A stretch of DNA of 64,000 bases from Plasmodium malariae (lineage: Eukaryota; Apicomplexa; Aconoidasida; Haemosporida; Plasmodiidae): positions 1,247,501 to 1,311,500 of the forward strand of contig NC_041784.1 of assembly GCF_900090045.1 (NCBI RefSeq). Reading direction: 5' to 3'. Below, in pieces: positions 22,397-32,881 of the stretch; the first letter of the stretch is position 1; each line of letters opens with the position of its first letter. The notes below the pieces were generated by a model. The model searched no databases, was not told the origin of the DNA, and saw nothing but the letters and a program-made list of their open reading frames with translations. The translations under genes and the position numbers were made by a program.

Positions 22397-23683
22397 CTAG
22401 CTACATTTCGGCGCTTGCCCATTTATAATTTTGTTAATCAAGCGCAAGGAGGAGAGGCGCAGTAGCGTGCTCGCGTCCTTTTCACTGTTTACATCAAACA
22501 CGTATCCCCATTTAAAATATTGATATATATATTCTAAATTACAATAACGATATGCTTCTTTATAATCTACATAGTTATTCAAAAATAAATAGGTAAATAT
22601 AAAAGAATGTAAAATTTGTGAGCATTTGTAAAAAATAAAAACTTCTGAATCGTTCAGGTTTTTAATTAAATTCTTCATTTTTTTCTGAACATTTTGATCT
22701 TGTTCAGGTGTTTCAAAATTTTTCGCAATATTTAATTTTACTTGATGAATGCGTTCAAAAATGTTTATAAATTTGTTATAAACAGTATTTTCTTCCTTAT
22801 ATAAATTTTTTATTTTATAATTTTCCACATAATTAAGACTACTTGGCAAATTTATATTTTTTTCTAAATCCTCTTTTTCTCTGTGTGTGTCTAAAATGTT
22901 TATTTCGTTGTTCCCGTAAAATATTAAATCATTGTTAAAGTGTTCATAAATTTTATTTTCCATAAGAATTCTTTCTATTTCGAAGGAGTTCATTCTGATT
23001 TGGGCCTTACTTTCGATGTTTCCATGGCTGTTACTACTGTTACTGCTGTTGCTACTTCTCTTCCCTATATTCATTTTTTCATCTCCCACTTCATTTTTAC
23101 TTCTGCAAATAACCTTGCCCTGTTCAAAAAATTGAAGAGGCGTTCTCTTGTTCGGCTCCCCCTCCTCTTCTATATGGTAGAGCTCCCTTTTGTAATTAGA
23201 CCCTTCCAATGTTTTGTGTTCTCCTTCTTTTAAATTTATAAAATCTATAAGATTATTTACAGATAATGTTAAGGGCATTTTTAATATTTCCATTTCTTTT
23301 CTATTTCTTAGTAGCTCCAGTTTTATCAAAAAGCACAAATCATAGTTTTCCAACGCAAAAACATTTTTCTTGTTTGTTAATAATATTTTGTCATCCACAA
23401 AAATTTCAATTTTATTTGTTTTTTCATTTTTCCGCAGATCAATGTTTTTTAAGTTAGCGAACTTTTTTAAATTTTGTTTGTTATCATTGAAGCAAATGTG
23501 CGAACAGAACCGCTTCTCAGGACTAAGAGTGTTAAACGTGTTAAGCCTGTTATTCATGGAATGCATGTTAAACGTGTTAAGCCTGTTATTCATGGTATGC
23601 ATGTTAAGCCCGGTAGACCTGCTTAGAGTGTAACATCTTCTCAATGTACTGCATTTGCTACTAATGACAGAGCTCCATTTCAT
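22397..23683 (-). CDS. ATP12: ATP12-type F1-ATPase assembly factor (mitochondrial)
   Basis: A 428-residue single-exon protein. ATP12 chaperones the alpha subunit during assembly of the mitochondrial F1 sector. The N-terminal ATP12 signature is seen as a strand, turn and strand (IEIFVDDKILLTNKKNVFAL), followed by a helix and the conserved 'MPLT' with 'LIDF' (family: MPLTrLanTAID). The C-terminal region 'EAYRYCNLEYIYQYFKWGYVFD' matches the family segment that ends in W-G-x-V-x-D. Between them is a Plasmodium-specific Asn/Ser insert (about residues 165-235). The first 60 residues are basic and Ser/Thr-rich, fitting a presequence, and contain a duplicated 13-residue unit (two copies of MHxMNNRLNTFN). 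The family identity rests on two short motifs, so it is good but not certain. Confidence 0.75.
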   Translation of the reverse strand: MKWSSVISSKCSTLRRCYTLSRSTGLNMHTMNNRLNTFNMHSMNNRLNTFNTLSPEKRFCSHICFNDNKQNLKKFANLKNIDLRKNEKTNKIEIFVDDKILLTNKKNVFALENYDLCFLIKLELLRNRKEMEILKMPLTLSVNNLIDFINLKEGEHKTLEGSNYKRELYHIEEEGEPNKRTPLQFFEQGKVICRSKNEVGDEKMNIGKRSSNSSNSSNSHGNIESKAQIRMNSFEIERILMENKIYEHFNNDLIFYGNNEINILDTHREKEDLEKNINLPSSLNYVENYKIKNLYKEENTVYNKFINIFERIHQVKLNIAKNFETPEQDQNVQKKMKNLIKNLNDSEVFIFYKCSQILHSFIFTYLFLNNYVDYKEAYRYCNLEYIYQYFKWGYVFDVNSEKDASTLLRLSSLRLINKIINGQAPKCS

Positions 23684-25116
23684 GGTATTAAATAAATAGC
23701 GGCATAAAAGTAAAGCTAAATATAAGGTATGAACCGGTTGAGGAGATGAGTTAAAGTCAACGATTAAATTATATATCTTATTTATTTATGCTCCTTTTAA
23801 TTTTTGAGCAAAAAAAAAACATTAACGATAAAATAAAGTTTAAGTTCAAAAAAAGGGGGAAAAAAAAAAAAAAAAAAAAAAGATTAAAAAAAGGATTTAA
23901 AAAGAGAGTATAAAAGAGATTATAAAAGAGATTAAAAAAAGCGTGGAGCAGATATATGTATGCTCCGTCATGTTAAAATTTTTTCATCTGACTTTTTTAC
24001 ACAGTAAATTAAAACCCATATATATAAGTACATTTACGCATATGGTACATATAAACATATATGCACACAAACAACATTTTGTACGCATAAAACAAACGTT
24101 GCACTGGTTGAAAATGTCGAAATTAAAAAAATTTAGATGGGAGAAGCACATACGCGCGCTATTCCTATGAAAATGCTATATAGGAAGGGGGAAAAAAAAA
24201 GAAAAAAAAAAGGTAGGTATAAAATGGAGTGAAAATGAAGTGAAAATTGAGTATTAATGACGTAAAAATTGAGTATTAATGACGTAAAAATTGAGTATTA
24301 ATGAGGTAAAAATTAAGTAATAATGAGGTAAGAAAGATAAGCACATATATATATGGTTCCTTAAACGTATACACATGGGACATATTAGAAATTCACGAGA
24401 GACATAAAAATGATTGTGTTATTAGTAGGCTTTAAAAAAAAAAAAAAAATATTAAAATAAAAAATTAAAATAAAATATTAAAATAAAATAAAATATTAAA
24501 ATAAAATATTAAAATAAAATATTAAAATAGAAAATTAAAATAAAAAAATTAAAATAAAAAATAAAAAAAAAAAAAAATTAAAATAAATTAATAAATAATT
24601 AACTTGTGTAACATAAGAAGCATAAGAAACATGAAACGCATATAACAGCTCAATGCAATATGAGCAACATACAAAGATTAAAAAAAAAAAAAAAAAACTT
24701 CAAATTGAGCTAAAAATAGACATAAAAATATTTCGATGAGAATTACAAAACGCACATCAAAAATGGAAACAAGAATATATACATACACATATATGCACAT
24801 ACATACATATGTACATGCGTGTGTTCATGTTCATTTTTGCACATGCAATCCATACACATGAGTAACATCCCGATACAACCCTTTGTCATGGTTCACCTAT
24901 AAGGAGGGCCTACAAAATGCTACGAGAGTAATAATGAAGGAAAAAAAATCATGTATATTGATGTATATCCTTATAAGGGAGAACTGTCAAGTGGGATGAT
25001 GATATCTGAACATGTATTATAATACTAGTGGGTCAACGAGTGAGCAAACGACGTAGCCCATAACTGCGCACGCACCATTGGTACTCTTCTTAACCGGGAG
25101 AGAACCGATGGGAGAA
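23684..25116. other. Intergenic region with AT-rich tandem repeats
   Basis: This holds the 5' flank of the ATP12-like gene and 3' flank of the protease-like gene. Repeats: a 22-bp family gtaaaaattgagtattaatg near 24225-24320, and an A/T-only repeat (aaaataaaatatt) at 24440-24595. No gene with coding character seen. Confidence 0.55.
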
Positions 25117-27891
25117 TCAAAAAATTCCAGACTGCTTCAACATTTGGAGCAAATACATGCTTTTGTTGTCATTTTCCTTCCTGCACTGTTCATAAGTATT
25201 GTGATACCCTTTTTTAAGCGCATCGACTAAAATTTTTCGTACATTCTGATTTTTCAAAGACTGTACGATAAAATTTTTTAAATTTATATCATTTAACTTT
25301 TGAACCTTATTTAAAAGGTAAATTATATCAACATCTTTTTCTTCTTTTATTGCCTCTGATAAATTATCAGTAGTGTTACCATCTTTATTGTCAATATTAG
25401 TGTTGTCAGGTTCTTTAGTTTTAAACCCAATAACACTTTTTTTTTTTTTTTTCCTGAACATATTTTCCCCCATATTACCTAGTCCAAAAAAATTATTTAG
25501 TTCTGAGAATAAATCATTCTGACCCTCTTCATCAGTTTCATCTTGATTATTTTCATTTCTATTATCACCAAAAAAATTTTTAAAGATACCTGAGAAAATA
25601 GAATTAGGGAAAAGGTCATCCATTTTATCCATATTTCCGTACTGATAATCATTGTTTCCATCATTTTCATCTGAAGAATCATCATTTGAGTCTATTCCAT
25701 TCCGTCTGATAATAATTTGTGTATGTACATTGTTATCGTCATTAGTATATCTCCTTACTATAATGTTTTTTCTCTTTTTATTTTTATTACCATTACCACT
25801 GTTATTGATGTTACTACTGATATTTGCAGCTGCTGTGCCTTCATAAACACGACACTTTGAAACTCTCTTTATGATTTCCTTTTCATCCTGGCAATCATCA
25901 TATTTTATCCTTCTTGATAATAATTCTTTTTTAAAATCGTTCAACATTTCAAAACTGTATTCAGGATGAGACGTGTACAAATTGTACAGATGGTTGTATT
26001 CATCATTTAAAGATTGTTCATTCTTTTTATTTACATTATTCGACTTGAACCGATGTAACGAATATAAATTATTCTTTATCTCGTATGTGACAAATTTTTC
26101 CAATATTTCAGATGCTTTTTCATAATCTCTTATATCATTTTTCATCATAGCTACTATTTTATGTAACATGTTTTGTTTTTCATCATTACTCAATTTTTTA
26201 AAAAAATTTATCATTTCGTTATACCTTATGTCGAATTCTTTATTTCCACTAGTGCTTTCATTTTTTTTTAAAAATTCTGAACCGTACAGAATTTTTATTG
26301 CATATCTCTTTATTACATCATTCGTAGTTTTGCAATCTTTTATGTATATATTTTCCTTCTCTAATTCATTCGTTATTTTTAAAAAACTTAATTCTTTCCT
26401 TTTTAATTTTTCAAAAATTTCTTGGCATTTGCGCTCAACTAGTAAATCGTCAATGTGTTTATCACTTTGCTTACTATTCCATTGACTCCCATCCTTAGCA
26501 TCATGCTGACTGTTCATGTTGTATGTATAACTATCCTCCCTTTCTGATATACTGTTTTGATTGTCCTTGGACATATCTACAGAAGAAGCGCTTGACATAT
26601 TGTAATAATAAAGAATTATATTATTTTTTAAATCAAAAAATATTTTTTTATTTTCAAGGAAGTCTAACCCTAACAGTACTATATTTGCATCCAAGTAATC
26701 AAGTTCGCTTTTATAAATGCTTTTCAGTTCAATTGGAATAAGTTCATTCAACTTAGATATAATGTTAATATTGTTTACTTGCACCCTTTGTGCTTTGCAC
26801 TTGTTATTTAATATATTTTCAATTATAACACTGTTGTATTTCTTTTTTTTTTCTTCTTCATCTTTTTCGTTTCTCACTATCCCTGTGTTTTCGCTGTTTA
26901 CAATCATTGTATTTGAACTGCCGGTGTCTATTATACCTTTGTGCATTTGCCCCTCTATGTTTACATGGAAATATTTAATATTGTTGGAGTAGTCATATAA
27001 CTTAATTTCATGCACTTGTTCATTATTTTTAAAAAAGGCATCTACCGCGTTATTACTACTTCTATCACTAGCATCGACAGTAGCACTGATAGTACTACCT
27101 GTAACAGCATGCCCATCTTCCTCTTTTAATACTATATTCATACTGACCATGTCTAACATAAAACCGCTATACCTTTTGAAGAAGTCAAAGCCTATTAGAC
27201 CATCAAAATTTTTGCCCAACTCATTGTTTCTTATTATGTAGAACGAAACAGTTCCATTTGTCATGTTACTCTTCATATTTATTACTTTATCTACCAATAC
27301 TTTATTATCATTTAAATGTATTTCTTCCTTTACACTTTGAATATCATCATTATCATATGAAAAATGCATATGATCATTCCCATGATGCTCCTTATTATAC
27401 CTATCACGCCAGTGGATTCCATAATTTTCATTTCTTATATCCCTCCTTCCCGATACCTTTTCCCCCTTGTCAAATATATAACTGTTATCACTACACAGAT
27501 CTAAAATAAATTTATTTTCCTCATCATTAATAAAAAGCTTCGTACATAGGACGTCATTCCCGCTGCTGCTTTTAAATTTTTCAATAATTATTTCATTTTT
27601 ATGTCCATCATTTTTTTTCACGTCTAAATGGACCTTTCTCTTGCCCCTTTCACTGCCTATGCTGCTACTGCTGCTGCTATTATGGAGCTTCTTACCTCTT
27701 TCGAATACCTTATTACTAAAATATAAATGCTTTGTTATATGCTTATTACTCGTAGGTAATGATGCTGTGATAAAATTATTGTTATCATTTATGTATAGTA
27801 TGCTGTTGTTTACGTTTTTTCGTAATTGAAGAGTATCATAATACGCACATAATAATATGGACCATATAGCGAAAACAAATAGTAAAGACAT
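25117..27891 (-). CDS. Secreted protein with two tandem retropepsin-like aspartic protease folds
   Basis: Single exon, 924 residues. A hydrophobic N-terminus (MSLLFVFAIWSILLCAYYD) looks like a signal peptide. Domain 2 has a retropepsin active site IIDTGSSNTMIV (Asp322) and the downstream hydrophobic-Gly element VLLGLDFLENKKIFFDL (about 405-421). Domain 1 has the same plan with a changed active site, FILDLCSDNSYIF (Asp131), and FDGLIGFDFFKRYSGFMLD (about 229-247). Two such lobes could pair within one chain. The C-terminal half (430-924) is charged and helical with Asn/Asp low complexity and no recognised domain. The fold call is by motif. Substrate and location are unknown; a plastid or secretory location would fit the signal peptide. 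Confidence 0.7.
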   Translation of the reverse strand: MSLLFVFAIWSILLCAYYDTLQLRKNVNNSILYINDNNNFITASLPTSNKHITKHLYFSNKVFERGKKLHNSSSSSSIGSERGKRKVHLDVKKNDGHKNEIIIEKFKSSSGNDVLCTKLFINDEENKFILDLCSDNSYIFDKGEKVSGRRDIRNENYGIHWRDRYNKEHHGNDHMHFSYDNDDIQSVKEEIHLNDNKVLVDKVINMKSNMTNGTVSFYIIRNNELGKNFDGLIGFDFFKRYSGFMLDMVSMNIVLKEEDGHAVTGSTISATVDASDRSSNNAVDAFFKNNEQVHEIKLYDYSNNIKYFHVNIEGQMHKGIIDTGSSNTMIVNSENTGIVRNEKDEEEKKKKYNSVIIENILNNKCKAQRVQVNNINIISKLNELIPIELKSIYKSELDYLDANIVLLGLDFLENKKIFFDLKNNIILYYYNMSSASSVDMSKDNQNSISEREDSYTYNMNSQHDAKDGSQWNSKQSDKHIDDLLVERKCQEIFEKLKRKELSFLKITNELEKENIYIKDCKTTNDVIKRYAIKILYGSEFLKKNESTSGNKEFDIRYNEMINFFKKLSNDEKQNMLHKIVAMMKNDIRDYEKASEILEKFVTYEIKNNLYSLHRFKSNNVNKKNEQSLNDEYNHLYNLYTSHPEYSFEMLNDFKKELLSRRIKYDDCQDEKEIIKRVSKCRVYEGTAAANISSNINNSGNGNKNKKRKNIIVRRYTNDDNNVHTQIIIRRNGIDSNDDSSDENDGNNDYQYGNMDKMDDLFPNSIFSGIFKNFFGDNRNENNQDETDEEGQNDLFSELNNFFGLGNMGENMFRKKKKKSVIGFKTKEPDNTNIDNKDGNTTDNLSEAIKEEKDVDIIYLLNKVQKLNDINLKNFIVQSLKNQNVRKILVDALKKGYHNTYEQCRKENDNKSMYLLQMLKQSGIF

Positions 27892-27915
27892 TTTTTTTTT
27901 TTTTTTTTTCTTTGC

Positions 27916-27954
<39 letters not shown>

Positions 27955-28101
27955 TAATCCTTATTTTTATAAAATTTTGGCTAGCCATAAGCGAATTTTT
28001 GATCGTAGAAAAGTATCACTATTAACATGTTTGAATTTTATTTTTTTCAAAACAAAATGTAAATATAACAATACTCGGAGCATTTCAAATTATTTCGTAA
28101 A

Positions 28102-28383
28102 TTATGCTACACATACGAGTCCCCCCTTGTCATAGTCCTGAATGTATAGCAAATACGAATGTATGTAAACTCGTAAACTCATAAATACGTAAATACTTAA
28201 ATGATTGAATGAACAAGTGAGAAAATGCATACATACATATATGCATACATACATATATACATACATACAAGCATGCGTGCGTACGTAGTACCTTTGTACA
28301 TAAATAACGCATACCCCATAGATACACGTGAGCTCGCTCCTGTTTGTGAACTTGCGTTTCGTGCAAATTTTCTTGAAGGACAT
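28102..28383 (-). CDS. Possible 34-residue, two-exon micro-gene (tentative)
   Basis: Exon 1 (28383-28315) starts with ATG and encodes MSFKKICTKRKFTNRSELTC plus three residues, ending at a GTATGC donor. Exon 2 (28137-28102) follows an ATTCAG acceptor and encodes DYDKGGLVCVA then stop. Phase is kept. Exon 1 has higher G+C and a more coding-like composition than the flanks. A second donor (GTATGT) inside exon 2 leaves open a longer product. No family recognised. It could equally be a 5' UTR or chance. Confidence 0.25.
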   Translation of the reverse strand: MSFKKICTKRKFTNRSELTCIYGVCVIYVQRYYVRTHACMYVYMYVCIYVCMHFLTCSFNHLSIYVFMSLRVYIHSYLLYIQDYDKGGLVCVA

Positions 28384-28444
28384 AGCTTTCGAAGCTACTT
28401 TTTTATTACTTTTTTAAAAACAAAGAAAAAAAGAAAAAAATAAT

Positions 28445-28565
28445 AGAACGAAAAAATGAAAAAACGAAAAAATGAAAAAACGAAAAAATGAAAAAATGAA
28501 AAAAATGAAAAAACGAAAAAACGAAAAAACGAAAAAAAGAAAAAAAGAAAAAAAGAAAAAAAAAA
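28445..28565. repeat. GAAAAAATGAAAAAAC tandem repeat
   Basis: A 16-18 bp A-rich repeat with interspersed ATG and ACG triplets, giving Phe/Ser ORFs on the minus strand. It is non-coding low complexity. Confidence 0.8.
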
Positions 28566-28590
28566 AAAAGGATTCTCCTACATACATATA

Positions 28591-28625
<35 letters not shown>

Positions 28626-29299
28626 CATGTGCGGTAAGCGAGTGTTATTAACAAAAACAAAAAAGTCTACCTCTTTTTGCCGTGCATATTTAATTGGTTG
28701 GAAAAATGCAAATGATATATTTCTTCAAATACATTACAAGCTTAGAGAGGATTTATATTTTATGTATATATGGAAAGAAAAATTTATATGGCTCTTAACG
28801 GAAAAAGAAAAAATCAAAGTGTTATTTTGATTTTGCATCTTGTTCTTTCTTTTTTGTTTTATGTTTCTTATTTACTGTTTATTTTATTTTTTTTTTTATT
28901 TTTTTATTTTTTTTTATTTTATTTTATTTTATTTTATTTTTTTTTGTGACACTTAGCATAAAAAAATATTAATTATTATTCAAATGTTGGCCACTGAAAT
29001 TTTTTTTTTTTTTTTTTTTACACAAACATCCGTATGTATAAGTATGTACATATATATACATATATATATATATATACATACATATATATATATACATACA
29101 TATATATATATATATGGACGTACATACATAAGTACCCCCATACATGTATTCGTTTCTACGTTCGCTAGATAAAGTGCTGTAAAAAGGAGCACTTAGTAGA
29201 AGCGCAACGAATATGAATATAAGGCAAAATTTCAGGTGGTACCAAATGGGGGTAGATGATACCTTATTATTTTTTTTCTTTTCCCATTCCCTTCACTGG

Positions 29300-31913
29300 T
29301 TATATCGGTTTGCCGAATACACCGCCATCAGACTTCATCTCTTCCTCGGAGTGATTGTCTTGTTTCTCTTTTTGATCCTCCTGCTTTTTGTGAACTAAGA
29401 GAGATTTGAAAACACAAAAATAAAAAAAATAAAAAAAATAAAAAAAATAAAAACAAATAAAAACAATAAAAAAAAATAAAAAAAATAAAAAAAATAAAAA
29501 AAATAAAAACAAATAAAAACAATAAAAAAAAATAAAAAAAATAAAAAAAATAAAAACAAATAAAAACAAATTTCAAGTTTAACGGGGAAGTAATAGGGTA
29601 CGCGTGTATACATGTATATATGTGAGGGCGTATATATATGCACGTATCTGTGTGCATATATATATATGCATGTATTGGTGTGAGTGTATATATATATATG
29701 TATATATATATGTATGTGCGTGCGAGTATGAGGAGGCATTGCGCCTCCGTGGTACTTACATGTTTCGTCCTTTATAACATGAATAACGGTACTCTTCAAT
29801 TTGTTCCTAAGGAGAATACTCTTTTCCATTTCGTTGATATCGTCAGATAGCTTTTTTTGCAAGTTGAACAAATGACTTTTATATAAAATTTTATTTTGAT
29901 ATTCAGTCTTTAAGTCTTTTTTAGTGCTATTTAACTGGTTTATATTGTGTATAAGTATATGTCTTTTTATTTTCAAAAAGAGAATATACGTGAAGGATAA
30001 TTTTATATTTTCTATATATCCCAAGTCTATGTTTAAATCATTTAGCATTTGTTTCAACTGACTTCTTTTTTTTTTTTTTTTTCTTTCTTTCTTTTGTACA
30101 GAGTTTTTGTCGTACATGCCCCTTTTGATTAAATTGATCAGTCGCATTTTTCCATTATTCCCATTTTGCACATTGGACTCACTGTATGCACTTTTTTCAT
30201 GCAAAAAATTGAAATCATATTTTGCCTTAAGCAATTTTGTAAAAAACAACTTCATGTTTTCTACAGCTAAGGCAATTGTTAGTTCGTTGTAATCTTGTAA
30301 ATAATTTCCTAGACTATTTTCAGCTATGCCAGTATGTTCCATTTTATCCGCAGTTATTGCCATGCCATTTTTATTTTCAGGAATATACTTATCAGTAGAC
30401 TCTTTCCTGTCCTCCTTTTCACCATTTGTTACATTGTTGCTTATCATTTGATCATCCATTTTAATATCGTTCATCCTCTGACTCCTCATCTCCAATTTTT
30501 TCACTGACCTGTTCGGAAGCTGGTTGTTATACAGCTCATCGCTAATCCCATGTGCGCCGTTCATACTATAGTCGTAAAAATTTACCAAATTGGGCTGACT
30601 GTGCAGGAAATTATTTTGCATAAATTGTTGGTAGCAATAATGGTTGTACCACTGAACTTGTTGATTTATAATTTGACATATTTCATATTTTTCTTTTAAA
30701 ATCCTGACCTTTTCAAATGTTTTGTCTAAACTATATAGCACTGCTTTATAATAAAGAAAAATATCTTGATCATTAATAATCATATCGTCAAAAGGTAAAA
30801 TATACTCGTTATTTTTATTTAGTTTAATTTTTACATTTTGTTCACTCTCTTTTAGAAAAATAAATAAATATATTGATGTGATATAAAACAAGAAAAAGAA
30901 AAAAAGAAATTTGTTAAAAACTTCATATGCTGAAAATGTTTCGCTAGTCTGAATGTGATAATACAGCATAACCCAAGTTAAGAAATTTTTGCTGAAACAG
31001 AAAAATGCACCTGAGCCTGATGGAAACAAACGGAAAATTTAAAGTGAAATGGGGTTTAACAATACGGAGTAATATGGTGCAAAACTCTCTTTTGCATTTT
31101 GTACACTACTGCGCTCATACCCCTACACATTGTTGTGCTTTTTTCGAATTGTACATGCATGAATTTGTGCATATATATATGAATGTGTGCATATATATGA
31201 ATGTGTGCATATATATGAATGTGGGCATATATATGAATATGTGCATATATATATATGAATGTGTGCATATATACAAATGCTAGCACATACACAGATGCTG
31301 GCACATATACATACAATAAACACGCCCGTGTGTGTGTGTGTGCTCGTGTTTTGTCCTACTCAGCAGGGACATCAACAAAACGAAGAAAAAGATGGATGCC
31401 GTGATAAAGAAGAAGTAATACTTGTACTTAACAAATACAGTAAAATAATTTATAAAAAAAAAGATATAAATTTTCAATATGACTACAACAAGAATAATAT
31501 ATGAAAATAAATTTCCATAAAACTTGCACACTTTTATCCTTAACAGGTTATTAATTAAGGATTTAAATTTGTCTAACTTGTTCACGCTAAACGTATCAGA
31601 TATATTTCTATTTTTTATATGATCCACATAATCATTAGAATTACTAACTGATTGTAATGTCATAAAATTAAAGATAAAGAAGAGAATACAAATTATGAAA
31701 AAACACACATAAAAACAAAGTAAAAATTTATTTCTAACATAATATAACAAGTGCATTATTGAGAAACTGTAACTTAAAGTTATAATTAAAAGGAGTATCA
31801 AAATTATTAATTTACTCCTGTAATTCGTATTATTAAATTCGTTAATTTCCTGCACAAATATTTCTTTTTTTTTTCTGAACTGTTCATTATTTTGAATGCT
31901 ATATGACACCTAC

Positions 31914-31946
<33 letters not shown>

Positions 31947-32824
31947 GCTAGCTAGCCAAAATTAGGTAAAAACAGTAGATACATTGTTTGTGCCTAATTT
32001 TTTTTTCATTTTTTCTTTTTTTCTGTACAGCTTGCGTGCCTTACGTTTATTAACACAAACAAGTTGTGTTCAAAGTTGTAAAGTACAGAATAAGCATTGC
32101 AGTATTTTACAACTCCATTTTTGTCGTCAAACAAGTCCTTATACTGATTTAATTCTCCTTTTTCTAATGCAAAAACGGAAGTACAGGAAAAAATGAATAA
32201 AAGGGAAGAAATAAAAGCAAGAAACAAAATAAATAAATGAAGTAACAAAATGAATAAATGAAGTAACAAAATGAATAAATGAAGTAACAAAATGAATAAA
32301 TGAAGTAACAAAATAACATTTGTAGGAAGGGATAGTAATGTGTTAAACGGGCATATAATAAACATATGCAGTTTTTTTTGAAAGTAGGTACTTGTGTCAG
32401 GTTCGTCCGATAGCAAAGGGTTATCCACTGTTACTTCTTCTAACACTGTATAAAAAAATTCGAAAAAAGGGGAAATTGTCCAAATGGCAAAAAAAAATTT
32501 TTTTTTTTCCCCGTAAATACAAATATATGTATTACATGTACATATTACCTTTTCCCCCTTCGCTTAATTTTACATATAAGTCATAAGGAAAAATATGAAA
32601 AAAATTCTCATATACAAATATATTGTTTTCCCTGAAATCAGATTCAAGCTCAAACAATTTTTTATTTTTTAAATTCTTCTTATTCCTCATTATGTTATTT
32701 ATTACAATTGAATTTAAATATTCCAAATATTCGGAAGAATGTGTAAAATTGTCAAAAGATTTTTCCTGCACGTATAAGGAAGTGTTACACGCGCGCAAGC
32801 ACGCATGTGTGAAGAGGTATAAAC

Positions 32825-32881
<57 letters not shown>

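Larger units (their letters stand above)
27892..29299. other. Intergenic region, mostly simple repeats
   Basis: It lies upstream of the protease-like gene and downstream of the channel gene. It contains poly(T) runs (27892-27950), CATACATATATG repeats (28225-28270), a GAAAAAATGAAAAAAC repeat (28445-28565), (TA)n near 28590-28622 and TATATACATACATA (29045-29115). One very small two-exon candidate at 28102-28383 is listed separately. The ORF 28627-28830 (67 residues) has no recognisable feature, so I do not call it. Confidence 0.5.
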
